A DNA stretch of 64,000 nt from Faecalicatena sp. Marseille-Q4148 (lineage in GTDB: Bacteria > Bacillota > Clostridia > Lachnospirales > Lachnospiraceae), in NCBI GenBank assembly GCA_018228665.1, contig CP073692.1, positions 3,112,046 to 3,176,045 of the forward strand. Direction: 5' to 3'. The translations under genes and the position numbers were made by a program. The notes beneath the pieces are model-generated. The model worked only from the letters and a program-made list of their open reading frames with translations. It was not told the DNA's origin and ran no database searches. Positions 10,915 through 19,242 of this stretch are shown here, in pieces; within the stretch, counting starts at the first letter, position 1, and each line of letters starts with the position of its first letter.

Positions 10915-11227
10915 TAAAGGAATGAAGAAAAATCTATGTAAACTTAAAGTCAGTTGGCTGAGTTAGTCGAAGTCCGGCAGCTGTATGAACGGAATCAATA
11001 CAACTGCCGTCTTCATTGATTTGATACTGTTAGTATAATAGAAATTTATGAGTAATTTATGTCGGCATTGTAAAGCTTTTCTAAAAAATCTTATAAAATT
11101 CTGAAGAAAATATAAGGAAGGCCTGAAATGATTTTTTCACACATCTAACATAAATCTATGGTAAAATAATAGCGATTATGAATGAATTACCATTTTGGTG
11201 CGGAAAGAAATGATAGAGGTGAATGTA
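10915..11227. other. Intergenic stretch upstream of two-component system 1
   Basis: No gene is visible. It holds an imperfect hairpin at about 10974-11008 (CGGCAG and CTGCCG ends, one internal mismatch) without a T-run, then an AT-rich stretch with a possible -10 TAAAAT at about 11162-11167 in front of the response regulator. No riboswitch or direct-repeat operator was recognised. Confidence 0.4.
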
Positions 11228-11902
11228 ATGGAGAAATTAAAGATTTTGGTAGTCGATGACGAGAGCCGAATGAGAAAGCTTGTAAAAGATTTTCTGGAAC
11301 GGGAAGGCTATGAAGTGCTTGAAGCAGGAGACGGAATGGAAGCAATGGATGTATTTTATGAGAATCAGGATATTGCGCTGATGATCCTGGATGTAATGAT
11401 GCCGAAGATGGACGGCTGGCAGGTATGTCGTGAGATCCGGCGGGAGTCAAAGCTTCCGATCATTATGCTGACGGCAAGAGCGGATGAGCGGGATGAACTG
11501 CAGGGATTTGAACTTGGAGTAGATGAGTACATTTCCAAACCATTCAGTCCAAAGATTCTTGTGGCAAGAGTTTCAGCAATTTTAAGAAGAACAAATGCGC
11601 TGACAAATGATGAAGTGGTAGATGCAGGCGGCATTTTGATTGATAAAGCAGCACACACGGTAAAGATCGGAGAGAAGGAAATTGACCTTAGCTTTAAAGA
11701 GTTTGAATTGTTATCGTATTTTGTAGAGAATCAGGGGATTGCGCTTTCCCGGGAGAAGATCCTGAATCATGTCTGGAATTATGACTATTTTGGGGATGCG
11801 CGGACGATCGATACCCATGTGAAAAAGCTTCGGAGCAAGCTTGGGGATAAGGGAGAATATATTAAGACAATCTGGGGCATGGGATATAAATTTGAGGTGT
11901 AA
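11228..11902 (+). CDS. OmpR/PhoB-type response regulator
   Basis: The 224-residue protein has a receiver domain at residues 4-118 with acidic pocket VVDDE, phospho-acceptor Asp55 in LDVMMPKMDG, the conserved threonine in LTARADE and lysine in SKPFSP. A winged-helix DNA-binding domain follows (about 128-224), with LSFKEFELL and RTIDTHVKKLRSKLG. The chosen ATG has GAGGTG 8 bases upstream; a further upstream in-frame start would add eleven poorly conserved residues. It lies 3 bases before its sensor kinase, forming a two-gene operon. The stimulus is unknown. Confidence 0.93.
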   Translation: MEKLKILVVDDESRMRKLVKDFLEREGYEVLEAGDGMEAMDVFYENQDIALMILDVMMPKMDGWQVCREIRRESKLPIIMLTARADERDELQGFELGVDEYISKPFSPKILVARVSAILRRTNALTNDEVVDAGGILIDKAAHTVKIGEKEIDLSFKEFELLSYFVENQGIALSREKILNHVWNYDYFGDARTIDTHVKKLRSKLGDKGEYIKTIWGMGYKFEV

Positions 11903-11905
11903 TCC

Positions 11906-13375
11906 ATGAAAAAATCAATTAATCATCAGATGATGCTTCTGTTTGTAGGAATTGTCGCGCTTGCGCTTTTGCTTTTGGCATTTATGAACACGACATTTCT
12001 GGAGCGATACTATATTACGAACAAAGAGCAGGACCTTATCCGCGTATATGAGGGATTTAACAGAGTTGTGAAAAATGATGAAATGACTGCGGAAACGATT
12101 GAAGCGGAAATCGGTTCTACGATTGAGCGGGGAAACATTTCTGTTCTTGTCTGTAATTCTGCCTGGAGCAGTATTGTGACAACAGAGACAACGGAAATTG
12201 GGAAGAAAGTCATGCAGACACAGCTTATGATGAATATTCTGCATCAGAATCCGAATTCAGTTATTCTGAAAAGAGGGGAAGACTATGAGATCCATAAGGC
12301 GAAAGGCGTTGGAACAGAGTCAGAATATATTGAAATGTGGGGATATCTTGACAATGGATATACGTATTTGTTCCGGACACCGATTGAGAGTATCCGGGAG
12401 AGCATTCTGATCACAGGAAAGTTTTTGACTTATGTAGGAACAGGGATCATTCTGCTTTGTCTTGTAGTGATATGGTATTTTTCCAGAAGGATTACAGAGC
12501 CGATCCTGGAACTGGCGCAGCTTTCCAGAAAGATGGCAGATCTGGATTTTGATGTGAAATATACAAGGGGCGGCGAGGATGAAATTGCCGTACTTGGAGA
12601 TAATTTTAATAAGATGTCTGAGAATCTGGAGCGGACAATCTCCGAATTGAAAAAGGCAAATTATGAACTGCAGAAGGACATTGAGAAAAAAGAAAAGATT
12701 GAGACGATGCGTACAGAATTTCTTGGAAATGTCTCCCATGAACTGAAGACGCCGATCGCTCTTATTCAGGGTTATGCGGAAGGATTGAAGGAAGGAATCA
12801 GCGATGATCCGGAAAGCCGTGAATTCTATTGTGATGTGATCATGGATGAAGCAGGGAAAATGAACCGGATGGTGAAGAACCTTCTGACGTTGAATCAGTT
12901 GGAGTTTGGGAGTCAGGATGTACAGTTTGCCAGATTTGATATTATTGAACTGATCGAGGGCGTACTGGAAAGCATGCGGATTATGGCAGAGCAAAAGGAA
13001 GCCAAAATAAGCTTTGTACATCAGGGGCCGGTATATGTTTGGGCAGATGAGTTCCAGATAGAGCAGGTTGTACGAAATTATGTCAGCAATGCGCTGAACC
13101 ATCTGGATGGAGAACATGTAGTTGAAGTAAAGGTAGAGCAAAAGGAAAGCGTCAGAGTCAGTGTATTTAACACAGGAACACCGATTCCGGAAGCGGATGT
13201 GGAACATATCTGGGAGAAGTTCTATAAAGTAGATAAAGCCAGGACAAGAGAGTACGGCGGGAATGGAATCGGACTTTCCATTGTAAAGGCGATTATGGAA
13301 TCTATGCAGCAGCCATATGGTGTGAGAAACTATGACAATGGTGTTGAATTCTGGTTTGAACTTGATGTAAAATAA
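11906..13375 (+). CDS. Sensor histidine kinase
   Basis: The 489-residue membrane kinase has a first helix near residues 8-28, an extracellular sensor of about 130 residues, a second helix near 168-190, then a HAMP linker, the HisKA dimerisation helix with phospho-acceptor His278 in NVSHELKTP, and an ATP-binding domain with N-box NYVSNALNH and G-box GGNGIGLSIVK. The periplasmic-side sensor is unremarkable and gives no ligand. It is the partner of the regulator encoded 3 bases upstream. Confidence 0.93.
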   Translation: MKKSINHQMMLLFVGIVALALLLLAFMNTTFLERYYITNKEQDLIRVYEGFNRVVKNDEMTAETIEAEIGSTIERGNISVLVCNSAWSSIVTTETTEIGKKVMQTQLMMNILHQNPNSVILKRGEDYEIHKAKGVGTESEYIEMWGYLDNGYTYLFRTPIESIRESILITGKFLTYVGTGIILLCLVVIWYFSRRITEPILELAQLSRKMADLDFDVKYTRGGEDEIAVLGDNFNKMSENLERTISELKKANYELQKDIEKKEKIETMRTEFLGNVSHELKTPIALIQGYAEGLKEGISDDPESREFYCDVIMDEAGKMNRMVKNLLTLNQLEFGSQDVQFARFDIIELIEGVLESMRIMAEQKEAKISFVHQGPVYVWADEFQIEQVVRNYVSNALNHLDGEHVVEVKVEQKESVRVSVFNTGTPIPEADVEHIWEKFYKVDKARTREYGGNGIGLSIVKAIMESMQQPYGVRNYDNGVEFWFELDVK

Positions 13376-13418
13376 ATCCATGCAGCAGTTCAAACAGCAG
13401 CCGATAGGAGTATGAGTT

Positions 13419-14093
13419 ATGGGAGCAATTACGAATGACTGGCTTGTTCCGCTCGGGGCGGAATTTAAGAAGCCTTATTATAAAAAATTATATGAGACGA
13501 TTTTGCATGAATATCAGACTCGGCAGATTTTTCCGCCGGCCAATGATATTTTTAACGCATTTCATTTGACGCCGCTTAAGGATGTGAAGGTGGTGATTCT
13601 TGGACAGGATCCGTATCACGGAGACGGACAGGCGCATGGGCTTTGCTTTTCGGTAAAGCCGGAGGTGGACATTCCGCCGTCACTTGTGAATATTTATCAG
13701 GAACTCCACGATGATCTTGGATGTACGATTCCGAATCACGGTTACCTTGTAAAATGGGCAGAGCAGGGTGTACTGATGCTGAACACAGTGTTGACGGTGC
13801 GGGCACATCAGGCTAACTCACATCGGGGACTTGGCTGGGAAGAGTTTACCGATGCGGCGATCAGGGCGTTGAATGAACAGGAGCGTCCGATTGTGTTTAT
13901 TTTGTGGGGAAGACCGGCACAGATGAAGAAAAGTATGCTGAATAATCCAAAACATTTGATTCTGGAAGCGCCGCACCCAAGTCCGCTGTCAGCATACCGG
14001 GGATTTTTTGGAAGCAGACCATTTAGTCAGACGAATCGTTTTCTGGAGGAGCACGGTGTAACGCCGATTGACTGGCAGATTGATCCGGTGTAA
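13419..14093 (+). CDS. ung: Uracil-DNA glycosylase
   Basis: Family 1 UNG removes uracil from DNA in base-excision repair. The 224-residue protein carries the catalytic water-activating motif GQDPYHGDGQAHG (Asp64), the PSLVNIYQEL segment, the ILWGRPAQ strand and the DNA-intercalation loop HPSPLSAYRGFFGSRPF. All active-site residues are present and the length is normal. The start has GATAGGAGTATGAGTT upstream, a good ribosome site. Confidence 0.98.
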   Translation: MGAITNDWLVPLGAEFKKPYYKKLYETILHEYQTRQIFPPANDIFNAFHLTPLKDVKVVILGQDPYHGDGQAHGLCFSVKPEVDIPPSLVNIYQELHDDLGCTIPNHGYLVKWAEQGVLMLNTVLTVRAHQANSHRGLGWEEFTDAAIRALNEQERPIVFILWGRPAQMKKSMLNNPKHLILEAPHPSPLSAYRGFFGSRPFSQTNRFLEEHGVTPIDWQIDPV

Positions 14094-14150
14094 ATGGAAT
14101 AAGAATAGGCAAATGAGAAAGGCAGCTTGGGAAAATCGGGAGGAAATTAG

Positions 14151-14693
14151 TTGAAAAGGAGATTGACAATAGGAATTTTGCTTGGAGCGCTTTGTATGCA
14201 AAGCGGCTGTGCAAAGATTCAGGAATATTTTGAAACACCGTTGGAAGAAGGTCTTGCATATTTGAAGGAAGAAAAATACAGTGAGGCGATTGCGTCATTT
14301 GAAGCATCTATTGATAAACAAAAAGATGTGGGGGAAGCGTATCGAGGGATTGGGATTGCTTACTGGGAGCAGGAGAATTATCAGCAGGCAGAAGAGGCAT
14401 TTACCGATGCGCTGTTAAATGGAGTGGATAAGACGGGAACACTTTACAACTTTCTTGCGATCTGCGATTGGAAGGAACAGGATCTGGATGGGGCACTGCA
14501 GGATTTTATGACAGGAATCCGCTGTGAGCCGGAGGGAAGCGAGCTTCGTCAGGAAATGGAATTTAACGTCATTTGTATTTATGAGGAGAAACGGGACTGG
14601 GCGAATGCAAAAGCGCGGATGGAAGAGTATATTGCTGCTTATCCGGAAGATGAGCAGGCACAAAAAGAAGCAGAATTTCTGAGAACGAGATAG
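14151..14693 (+). CDS. TPR-repeat lipoprotein
   Basis: The 180-residue protein begins with a lipoprotein signal peptide; the lipobox MQSGC puts the lipidated cysteine at residue 20. The rest is about three to four tetratricopeptide repeats (YLKEEKYSEAIASFEASI, YWEQENYQQAEEAFTDAL, NFLAICDWKEQDLDGALQDF), so it is probably an outer-face scaffold anchored to the membrane. The TTG start is supported by GGGAGGAAAT at ideal spacing. It sits between ung and hflX with short gaps; no partner is evident. Confidence 0.8.
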   Translation: MKRRLTIGILLGALCMQSGCAKIQEYFETPLEEGLAYLKEEKYSEAIASFEASIDKQKDVGEAYRGIGIAYWEQENYQQAEEAFTDALLNGVDKTGTLYNFLAICDWKEQDLDGALQDFMTGIRCEPEGSELRQEMEFNVICIYEEKRDWANAKARMEEYIAAYPEDEQAQKEAEFLRTR

Positions 14694-14703
14694 GAGACAG
14701 AGA

Positions 14704-15957
14704 TTGATAGAATTAAAACAGGAAATGGAAAAAGTAATACTGGTAGGTGTGCAGGAGCAAGACGGCGATGACACAGAGCGTTCTTTAAAAGAGCTGGAAG
14801 AGCTGGTAAAGACTGCAGGAGCCAGTGCGGTTGGAGTTGTGATCCAGAAGAGGGAATTGATTCATCCGGGGACATATGTAGGAAAAGGAAAACTTGAGGA
14901 AATTAAAGAACTGCTCTGGGAGACAGAGGCTTCCGGAATTGTCTGTGATGATGAGCTGTCTCCGGCACAGCTTGGCAACCTGCGGGATGAGCTGGATGTG
15001 AAGATTATGGATCGGACACTTGTGATTCTGGATATTTTTGCAGCCAGAGCAACGACAAGTGAAGGAAAGATACAGGTGGAGCTGGCGCAGCTGAAATACA
15101 GACAGTCAAGGCTGACCGGTTTAGGAACAGCGATGTCCAGACTTGGAGGCGGGATCGGAACGAGAGGTCCCGGAGAGAAGAAGCTTGAAATGGATCGGCG
15201 TCTGATCAAAGGAAGGATTGCCCAGCTTAACCGGGAATTAAAGGAAGTGAAGCGGCATCGGGAAGTAGCGCGGGAACATCGGAAGAAGAACCGGATTCCG
15301 GTGATTGCCATTGTCGGATACACGAATGCGGGCAAATCCACACTTTTAAACACGCTGACAGGAGCAGAGGTATTAAGCGAGGACAAATTGTTTGCAACCC
15401 TTGATCCGACGACAAGAGGGCTTTTGCTTTCCGGAAAACAGGAAGTGCTTCTGACAGATACGGTTGGATTTATCCGGAAACTGCCGCACCATTTGATTGA
15501 AGCATTTAAAAGTACACTGGAGGAGGCAAAATATGCCGATATGATTTTGCATGTGGTAGATGCTTCCAATCCGGAGATGGATGAACAGATGTATATCGTC
15601 TATGAGATCTTAAAGGAACTTGGAGTGACAGAAAAACCGATCATTACTGCATTTAATAAGCAGGATCGTCTGAGTGGAGATGAAATTCTGAGAGATTTTA
15701 AAGCAGATAGAACGGTTGGAATTTCAGCAAAGACAGGCAAAGGTCTGGAAGAGTTGAAAGCGGTTATAGAAGAGCTGCTGCGGGAGCAGAAAATGGCCAT
15801 CGAAAAGCTTTATACTTACGAGGAAGCAGGACAGATCCAGTTGATACGAAAATATGGAGAATTGATTAAAGAAGAATACCGGGAAGACGGGATCTATATT
15901 CAGGCGTTTGTTCCGGTGGAGTTGTATCAGAAAATTGAGGCGGGGAAATCGCGATGA
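14704..15957 (+). CDS. hflX: Ribosome-associated GTPase HflX
   Basis: HflX splits stalled or stress-arrested ribosomes. The 417-residue protein has an N-terminal nucleotide-binding/HflX domain (about 1-190, with GTRGPGEKKLEMDRR) and a GTPase domain with G1 GYTNAGKSTLLN, G2 ATLDPTT, G3 DTVGFI, G4 NKQD and G5 SAKTGKG. The TTG start has AGGAG overlapping the previous stop codon. It overlaps mnmM by 4 bases (ATGA), giving a translation-linked pair. Confidence 0.95.
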   Translation: MIELKQEMEKVILVGVQEQDGDDTERSLKELEELVKTAGASAVGVVIQKRELIHPGTYVGKGKLEEIKELLWETEASGIVCDDELSPAQLGNLRDELDVKIMDRTLVILDIFAARATTSEGKIQVELAQLKYRQSRLTGLGTAMSRLGGGIGTRGPGEKKLEMDRRLIKGRIAQLNRELKEVKRHREVAREHRKKNRIPVIAIVGYTNAGKSTLLNTLTGAEVLSEDKLFATLDPTTRGLLLSGKQEVLLTDTVGFIRKLPHHLIEAFKSTLEEAKYADMILHVVDASNPEMDEQMYIVYEILKELGVTEKPIITAFNKQDRLSGDEILRDFKADRTVGISAKTGKGLEELKAVIEELLREQKMAIEKLYTYEEAGQIQLIRKYGELIKEEYREDGIYIQAFVPVELYQKIEAGKSR

Positions 15958-16526
15958 AAAATTATCAGATTACACAGTGGTGTCATCACTGGATACAAAA
16001 TCAGGTCAGAGAGGGCGATGTTTGTATTGATGCGACTGTTGGCAATGGAAATGATACAGAGCTTCTGTGCAGCCTTGTAGGAGCAGCCGGGAAGGTATAT
16101 GGATTTGACATTCAGGAACAGGCGCTTCGTGCAGCGAAAAAGCGCCTTGAAGATGCCGGATTATCGGAGAGGGCGGAGTTATTTTTGGCGGGACATGAAG
16201 AAATGGACCGCTATATAGAGAAACAACTGTATGGAAAGATTTCCTGTATTGTTTTTAATTTCGGTTATCTTCCGGGAGGTTCCCATGAGCTTTCTACAAA
16301 GCCGCAGACAAGTATCTGCGCCATTGAGAAAGGGCTTTCTCTTTTAAAAAAAGAGGGGATGATGAGTCTTTGTATTTATAGCGGAGGCGATAGTGGATTT
16401 GCAGAGCGGGATGCTTTGCTTGCATATTTGAAAAATCTTGATCCGAAGAATTATCTTGTAATTCTTAGCTCCTACTATAACCGTCCAAACAATCCGCCGA
16501 TTCCGGTCATGATCGTGAAGAAATAA
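15954..16526 (+). CDS. mnmM: tRNA 5-(aminomethyl)-2-thiouridine methyltransferase MnmM (YtqB family)
   Basis: The 190-residue class I SAM methyltransferase has the AdoMet loop CIDATVGNGNDT (residues 23-34), the acidic FDIQEQALRAA strand, and NFGYLPGGSHEL and SYYNRPNNPP motifs of the YtqB/MraW-like family (PF06962). B. subtilis YtqB is known to methylate U34 of tRNAs as MnmM; transfer of that role here is by family. The gene overlaps hflX by 4 bases. It ends one base before the convergent AraC regulator gene. Confidence 0.85.
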   Translation: MKNYQITQWCHHWIQNQVREGDVCIDATVGNGNDTELLCSLVGAAGKVYGFDIQEQALRAAKKRLEDAGLSERAELFLAGHEEMDRYIEKQLYGKISCIVFNFGYLPGGSHELSTKPQTSICAIEKGLSLLKKEGMMSLCIYSGGDSGFAERDALLAYLKNLDPKNYLVILSSYYNRPNNPPIPVMIVKK

Positions 16527-16527
16527 T

Positions 16528-17364
16528 TTATGTATTTTGCAGATGAGAAAGGGTTTCCCGCGGTGATTCGTGGAAAACCTTTTTGTATGCTCTGGAAAAT
16601 GTGGAATAATCCTGAAATCCACAGTCAAAACAAATCTGCGTGATAGGAATCTCTCTCATCAGAAGTTCTTTGGCATAGAGAAGCCGTTTCTCGGTAATAT
16701 AATTGCCGATCGTGTAGCCGGTCTCTGCCTTAAAGGTACGCATCATGTGATAGCGGCTCATGAAAAAACGATTTGCAATCTCATCAATACGAAGTTCTTC
16801 TGTCAGGTGTTCACTGATATACTGCATAATTCCCAGTACCTTTGGGTGATAGTGGACAGTATCAATGAAGGTCAGGTAATCGGACAGAGAGGCACGGTTT
16901 AAATGGACAAGAAATTCTAAAAAAAGCAGTTCCTGGTAAAAATCGGATGCATAGCCGCTGTCTGAAAAGGATTGTTCCAGACGTTTGATACTTTTGAACA
17001 GGGAACTTTTTTCCGGAGATGGAATACGGACAACGCTGGAATGCACCTCTTTGGCTTTCTGAAAACAACAGGAGAGAGTGAGACTTTCAAGAAATGCAGG
17101 TTCCACATAGGCAATGATCCGCTCATAAGGACTTTTGCTGTGGATGACCGGCTTATGAATCTCATTGCGATTTACAAGCACAATGTCGTATGATTTCAGA
17201 TTGTAGGATTTGCCTTCCACAATATAGCTTACGTCTCCCTGAAGAAAGATAAGGATTTTATGAAAGTCATGGTAATGAAATTCAAATGTTTTCTGATCGG
17301 TATCAAGAATATGAAAAAGCTGAAAGCGGCTGTTCAAATATCCTTGTCTGTCATATACTGGCAT
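16528..17364 (-). CDS. AraC family transcriptional regulator
   Basis: The 278-residue protein has an N-terminal cupin ligand domain (about 15-150, with FHYHDFHKILIFLQG) and a C-terminal pair of AraC helix-turn-helices (about 180-275, LRIDEIANRFFMSRYHMMRTFK and ITQICFDCGFQDYSTFSRAYKKVF). A perfect GCAGGAGGAATC site precedes the ATG. It is divergent from the DapF-like gene, sharing a 165-base control region, which makes that gene its likeliest target besides itself. The ligand is unknown. Confidence 0.92.
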   Translation of the reverse strand: MPVYDRQGYLNSRFQLFHILDTDQKTFEFHYHDFHKILIFLQGDVSYIVEGKSYNLKSYDIVLVNRNEIHKPVIHSKSPYERIIAYVEPAFLESLTLSCCFQKAKEVHSSVVRIPSPEKSSLFKSIKRLEQSFSDSGYASDFYQELLFLEFLVHLNRASLSDYLTFIDTVHYHPKVLGIMQYISEHLTEELRIDEIANRFFMSRYHMMRTFKAETGYTIGNYITEKRLLYAKELLMREIPITQICFDCGFQDYSTFSRAYKKVFHESPRETLSHLQNT

Positions 17365-17384
17365 AAGATTCCTCCTGCAATAAG

Positions 17385-17413
17385 TTGTTTTGGAAGTGAA
17401 AAAGTTCTATAAT
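17385..17413 (+). promoter_or_regulatory. Sigma-A promoter upstream of the DapF-like gene
   Basis: TTGTTT at 17385-17390 and TATAAT at 17408-17413 with 17-base spacing leave a leader of about 110 bases. A second, extended -10 element (TGATATACT, TATACT at 17481-17486) lies closer to the gene. Confidence 0.5.
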
Positions 17414-17445
17414 GATATTATATAGCACAATTTACAATGTAGAAA

Positions 17446-17476
17446 GCATTATTTCTGTATCTATGAGAAATAATGC
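17446..17476. promoter_or_regulatory. 11-bp inverted repeat in the AraC/DapF-like intergenic region
   Basis: GCATTATTTCT at 17446-17456 is the exact complement of 17466-17476, with a 9-base spacer. It lies between the two candidate promoters and directly before the extended -10, a position fitting an operator. No T-run follows, so it is not a terminator. Confidence 0.5.
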
Positions 17477-17529
17477 GTGATATACTTTTTATAAGTATTG
17501 CGAGACATCGGAAAATGGAGGTTGGAGCG

Positions 17530-18387
17530 ATGGAAATTATTATCGAAAAATATCATGGACTGGGAAACGATTATTTTGTATTCGATCCAAATAAAAATGA
17601 ATTGAAATTGACAGAAAAGAATGTAAAGCTGCTTTGCGATAAAAACTTCGGAATGGGATCAGACGGCGTGTTGGAAGGACCGATCATGACAGAAGAAGGA
17701 ATCGGAGTAAAGATCTGGAATCCAGATGGAAGTACAGCAGCGCAGAGCGGAAATGGTGTCCGTATTTTTGCAAAGTATTTAAAAGATGCAGGATATGTGC
17801 AGAAAAAGCATGTGAAACTTCACACAGAAGGAAGAGATGTGGAAGTCAGTTATCTGAATGAAGATGGAAGCCGTCTGAAGGTATCCATGGGAAAACTCTC
17901 TTTCTGGAGTGATGAGATTCCGGTTACGGGAGAGCGCCGGGAAGTGATCAATGAAGATATGGTATTTGGAAGAACGCTGTATCCAACGACTTGTGTGAAT
18001 ATTGGAAATCCACATTGCGTGATTCCGATGCGGGAGATATCAAAACCGCTTGTATGTAAAATCGGAAATTATTCTGAGATAGCAAGGTGTTTTCCGGATC
18101 GCATTAATACACAGCTGCTGAAGGTGCTTGACAAAGAGAATATCCAGATCGAGATTTTTGAGAGGGGCGCCGGGTACACAGTTGCTTCCGGTACAGGGGC
18201 CTGTGCAGCAGCAGGAGCTGCATATAAGCTTGGCATGACGAATCCGAAGATGACAGTCCATATGCCGGGCGGACAGCTTCAGGTAGAAATTCAGAAGGAC
18301 TGGGAAGTGTTTATGACAGGAGATGTGTTCTATGTGGGCAGAATTACATTAAGCAGCGAATTTACAGAACTGCTCCGGGCTGTGTAG
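17530..18387 (+). CDS. DapF-fold protein with both catalytic cysteines replaced by serine
   Basis: The 285-residue protein follows the diaminopimelate epimerase family throughout: HGLGNDYFVFD (residues 9-19), NPDGS (64-68), GNPHCV (159-164), RINTQL and ERGAGYT (211-217). In true DapF two cysteines act as the acid-base pair in CGNG and CGTG. Here both are serine: Ser73 in QSGNGVR (codon AGC) and Ser220 in ASGTGACAA (codon TCC). Substrate-binding residues are otherwise kept. A cysteine-dependent racemase reaction is therefore doubtful; it could be a racemase with altered rate, a dehydratase or lyase, or a binding protein. The ATG at 17530 has GGAGG at good spacing. It is divergent from an AraC regulator. 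Confidence 0.8.
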   Translation: MEIIIEKYHGLGNDYFVFDPNKNELKLTEKNVKLLCDKNFGMGSDGVLEGPIMTEEGIGVKIWNPDGSTAAQSGNGVRIFAKYLKDAGYVQKKHVKLHTEGRDVEVSYLNEDGSRLKVSMGKLSFWSDEIPVTGERREVINEDMVFGRTLYPTTCVNIGNPHCVIPMREISKPLVCKIGNYSEIARCFPDRINTQLLKVLDKENIQIEIFERGAGYTVASGTGACAAAGAAYKLGMTNPKMTVHMPGGQLQVEIQKDWEVFMTGDVFYVGRITLSSEFTELLRAV

Positions 18388-18410
18388 AAAGAAATAAAAA
18401 AGAAACAGAT

Positions 18411-18475
18411 AAGACTGTATGTTCCGTATTCCGAGGCTGACATGCTTCGGTAAGCCGTGACGTACAGTCTTTTGT
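18411..18475 (+). terminator. Terminator after the DapF-like gene
   Basis: AAGACTGTATG at 18411-18421 pairs with CGTACAGTCTT at 18461-18471 (one G-U), enclosing a smaller hairpin, and is followed by TTTGTTT. Confidence 0.65.
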
Positions 18476-18539
18476 TTACATGGCAGGAAGAATTGTGATA
18501 TGATGTTTCGGAACAGAAAAGGAAAACGGGTGAGAAGAA

Positions 18540-19229
18540 ATGAAGCAGGAAAAAAACAAAACACGCCAGATGTCCGAGACGTTTCTGATGGGAACACTGT
18601 TGGCATTGACCGGGGGATTTCTGGATGCTTATACCTATATATCAAGGGGCGGTGTTTTTGCCAACGCCCAGACAGGAAATATTGTGCTGCTCGGTTTGAA
18701 TATGGCTTCCGGCCAATGGAGTCGGGTGCTCTATTATCTCGTTCCGATCATTGCTTTTGTACTTGGGATCTTTTTGGCAGAAAGTATTCGGGGAAAATGT
18801 ATGTACAATAGAAAAATGCATTGGAGGCAGCTTGTGTTGATTCTGGAGATGCTTGTACTGCTGTTTGTTGCAGTGCTTCCCCAGGGAAAATTCGATATGA
18901 TAGCAAATGTGGCAGTTTCATTTATTTGTGCAATGCAGGTGGAAAGTTTTCGAAAAGTGAATGGAAATGCGTTTGCTACGACAATGTGTACAGGAAACCT
19001 GCGCAGCGGAACAGAAAGACTCTATCGGTTTGGCCGGACAGGAGAGGTGAAGGAACTTGAAAAGAGTCTGCAGTATTATGGAATTATTTTAATATTTATC
19101 ATAGGAGCTATGGCAGGCATGTGGCTTACGAAACAGTTCGCGCAAAAGGCAGTATTATTTGCCTGCGGAATGCTTTTTCTGGCATTTCTAATGATGTTTG
19201 TGCGGTCGGAAGAAGGATGCCGGCAGTGA
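18540..19229 (+). CDS. YoaK family (DUF1275) membrane protein
   Basis: The 229-residue protein has about six membrane helices and the DUF1275 signatures: an N-terminal LLALTGGFLDAYTYISRGGVFANAQTGNIVL region (of which GGFLDAYTY and QTGNIVLLG are typical) and ATTMCTGNLRSGTE near residue 155. The role of the family is unknown. It is preceded by a terminator and its stop is 13 bases before the addB start, so it may be transcribed with addBA. Confidence 0.85.
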   Translation: MKQEKNKTRQMSETFLMGTLLALTGGFLDAYTYISRGGVFANAQTGNIVLLGLNMASGQWSRVLYYLVPIIAFVLGIFLAESIRGKCMYNRKMHWRQLVLILEMLVLLFVAVLPQGKFDMIANVAVSFICAMQVESFRKVNGNAFATTMCTGNLRSGTERLYRFGRTGEVKELEKSLQYYGIILIFIIGAMAGMWLTKQFAQKAVLFACGMLFLAFLMMFVRSEEGCRQ

Positions 19230-19242
19230 AAGGGGAGAGAAT

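Noticed and set aside
10974..11008. Hairpin as a terminator
   Set aside because: The stem has an internal mismatch and no T-run, and two better terminators already follow ssrA.
12320..13393. 357-codon antisense open frame
   Set aside because: It lies wholly opposite a well-supported histidine kinase, has no ribosome site and reads as low-complexity Phe/Ile/His-rich sequence; it is a shadow of the kinase codons.
14862..15569. 235-codon antisense open frame in hflX
   Set aside because: Ser-rich mirror of conserved GTPase codons; no start signal.
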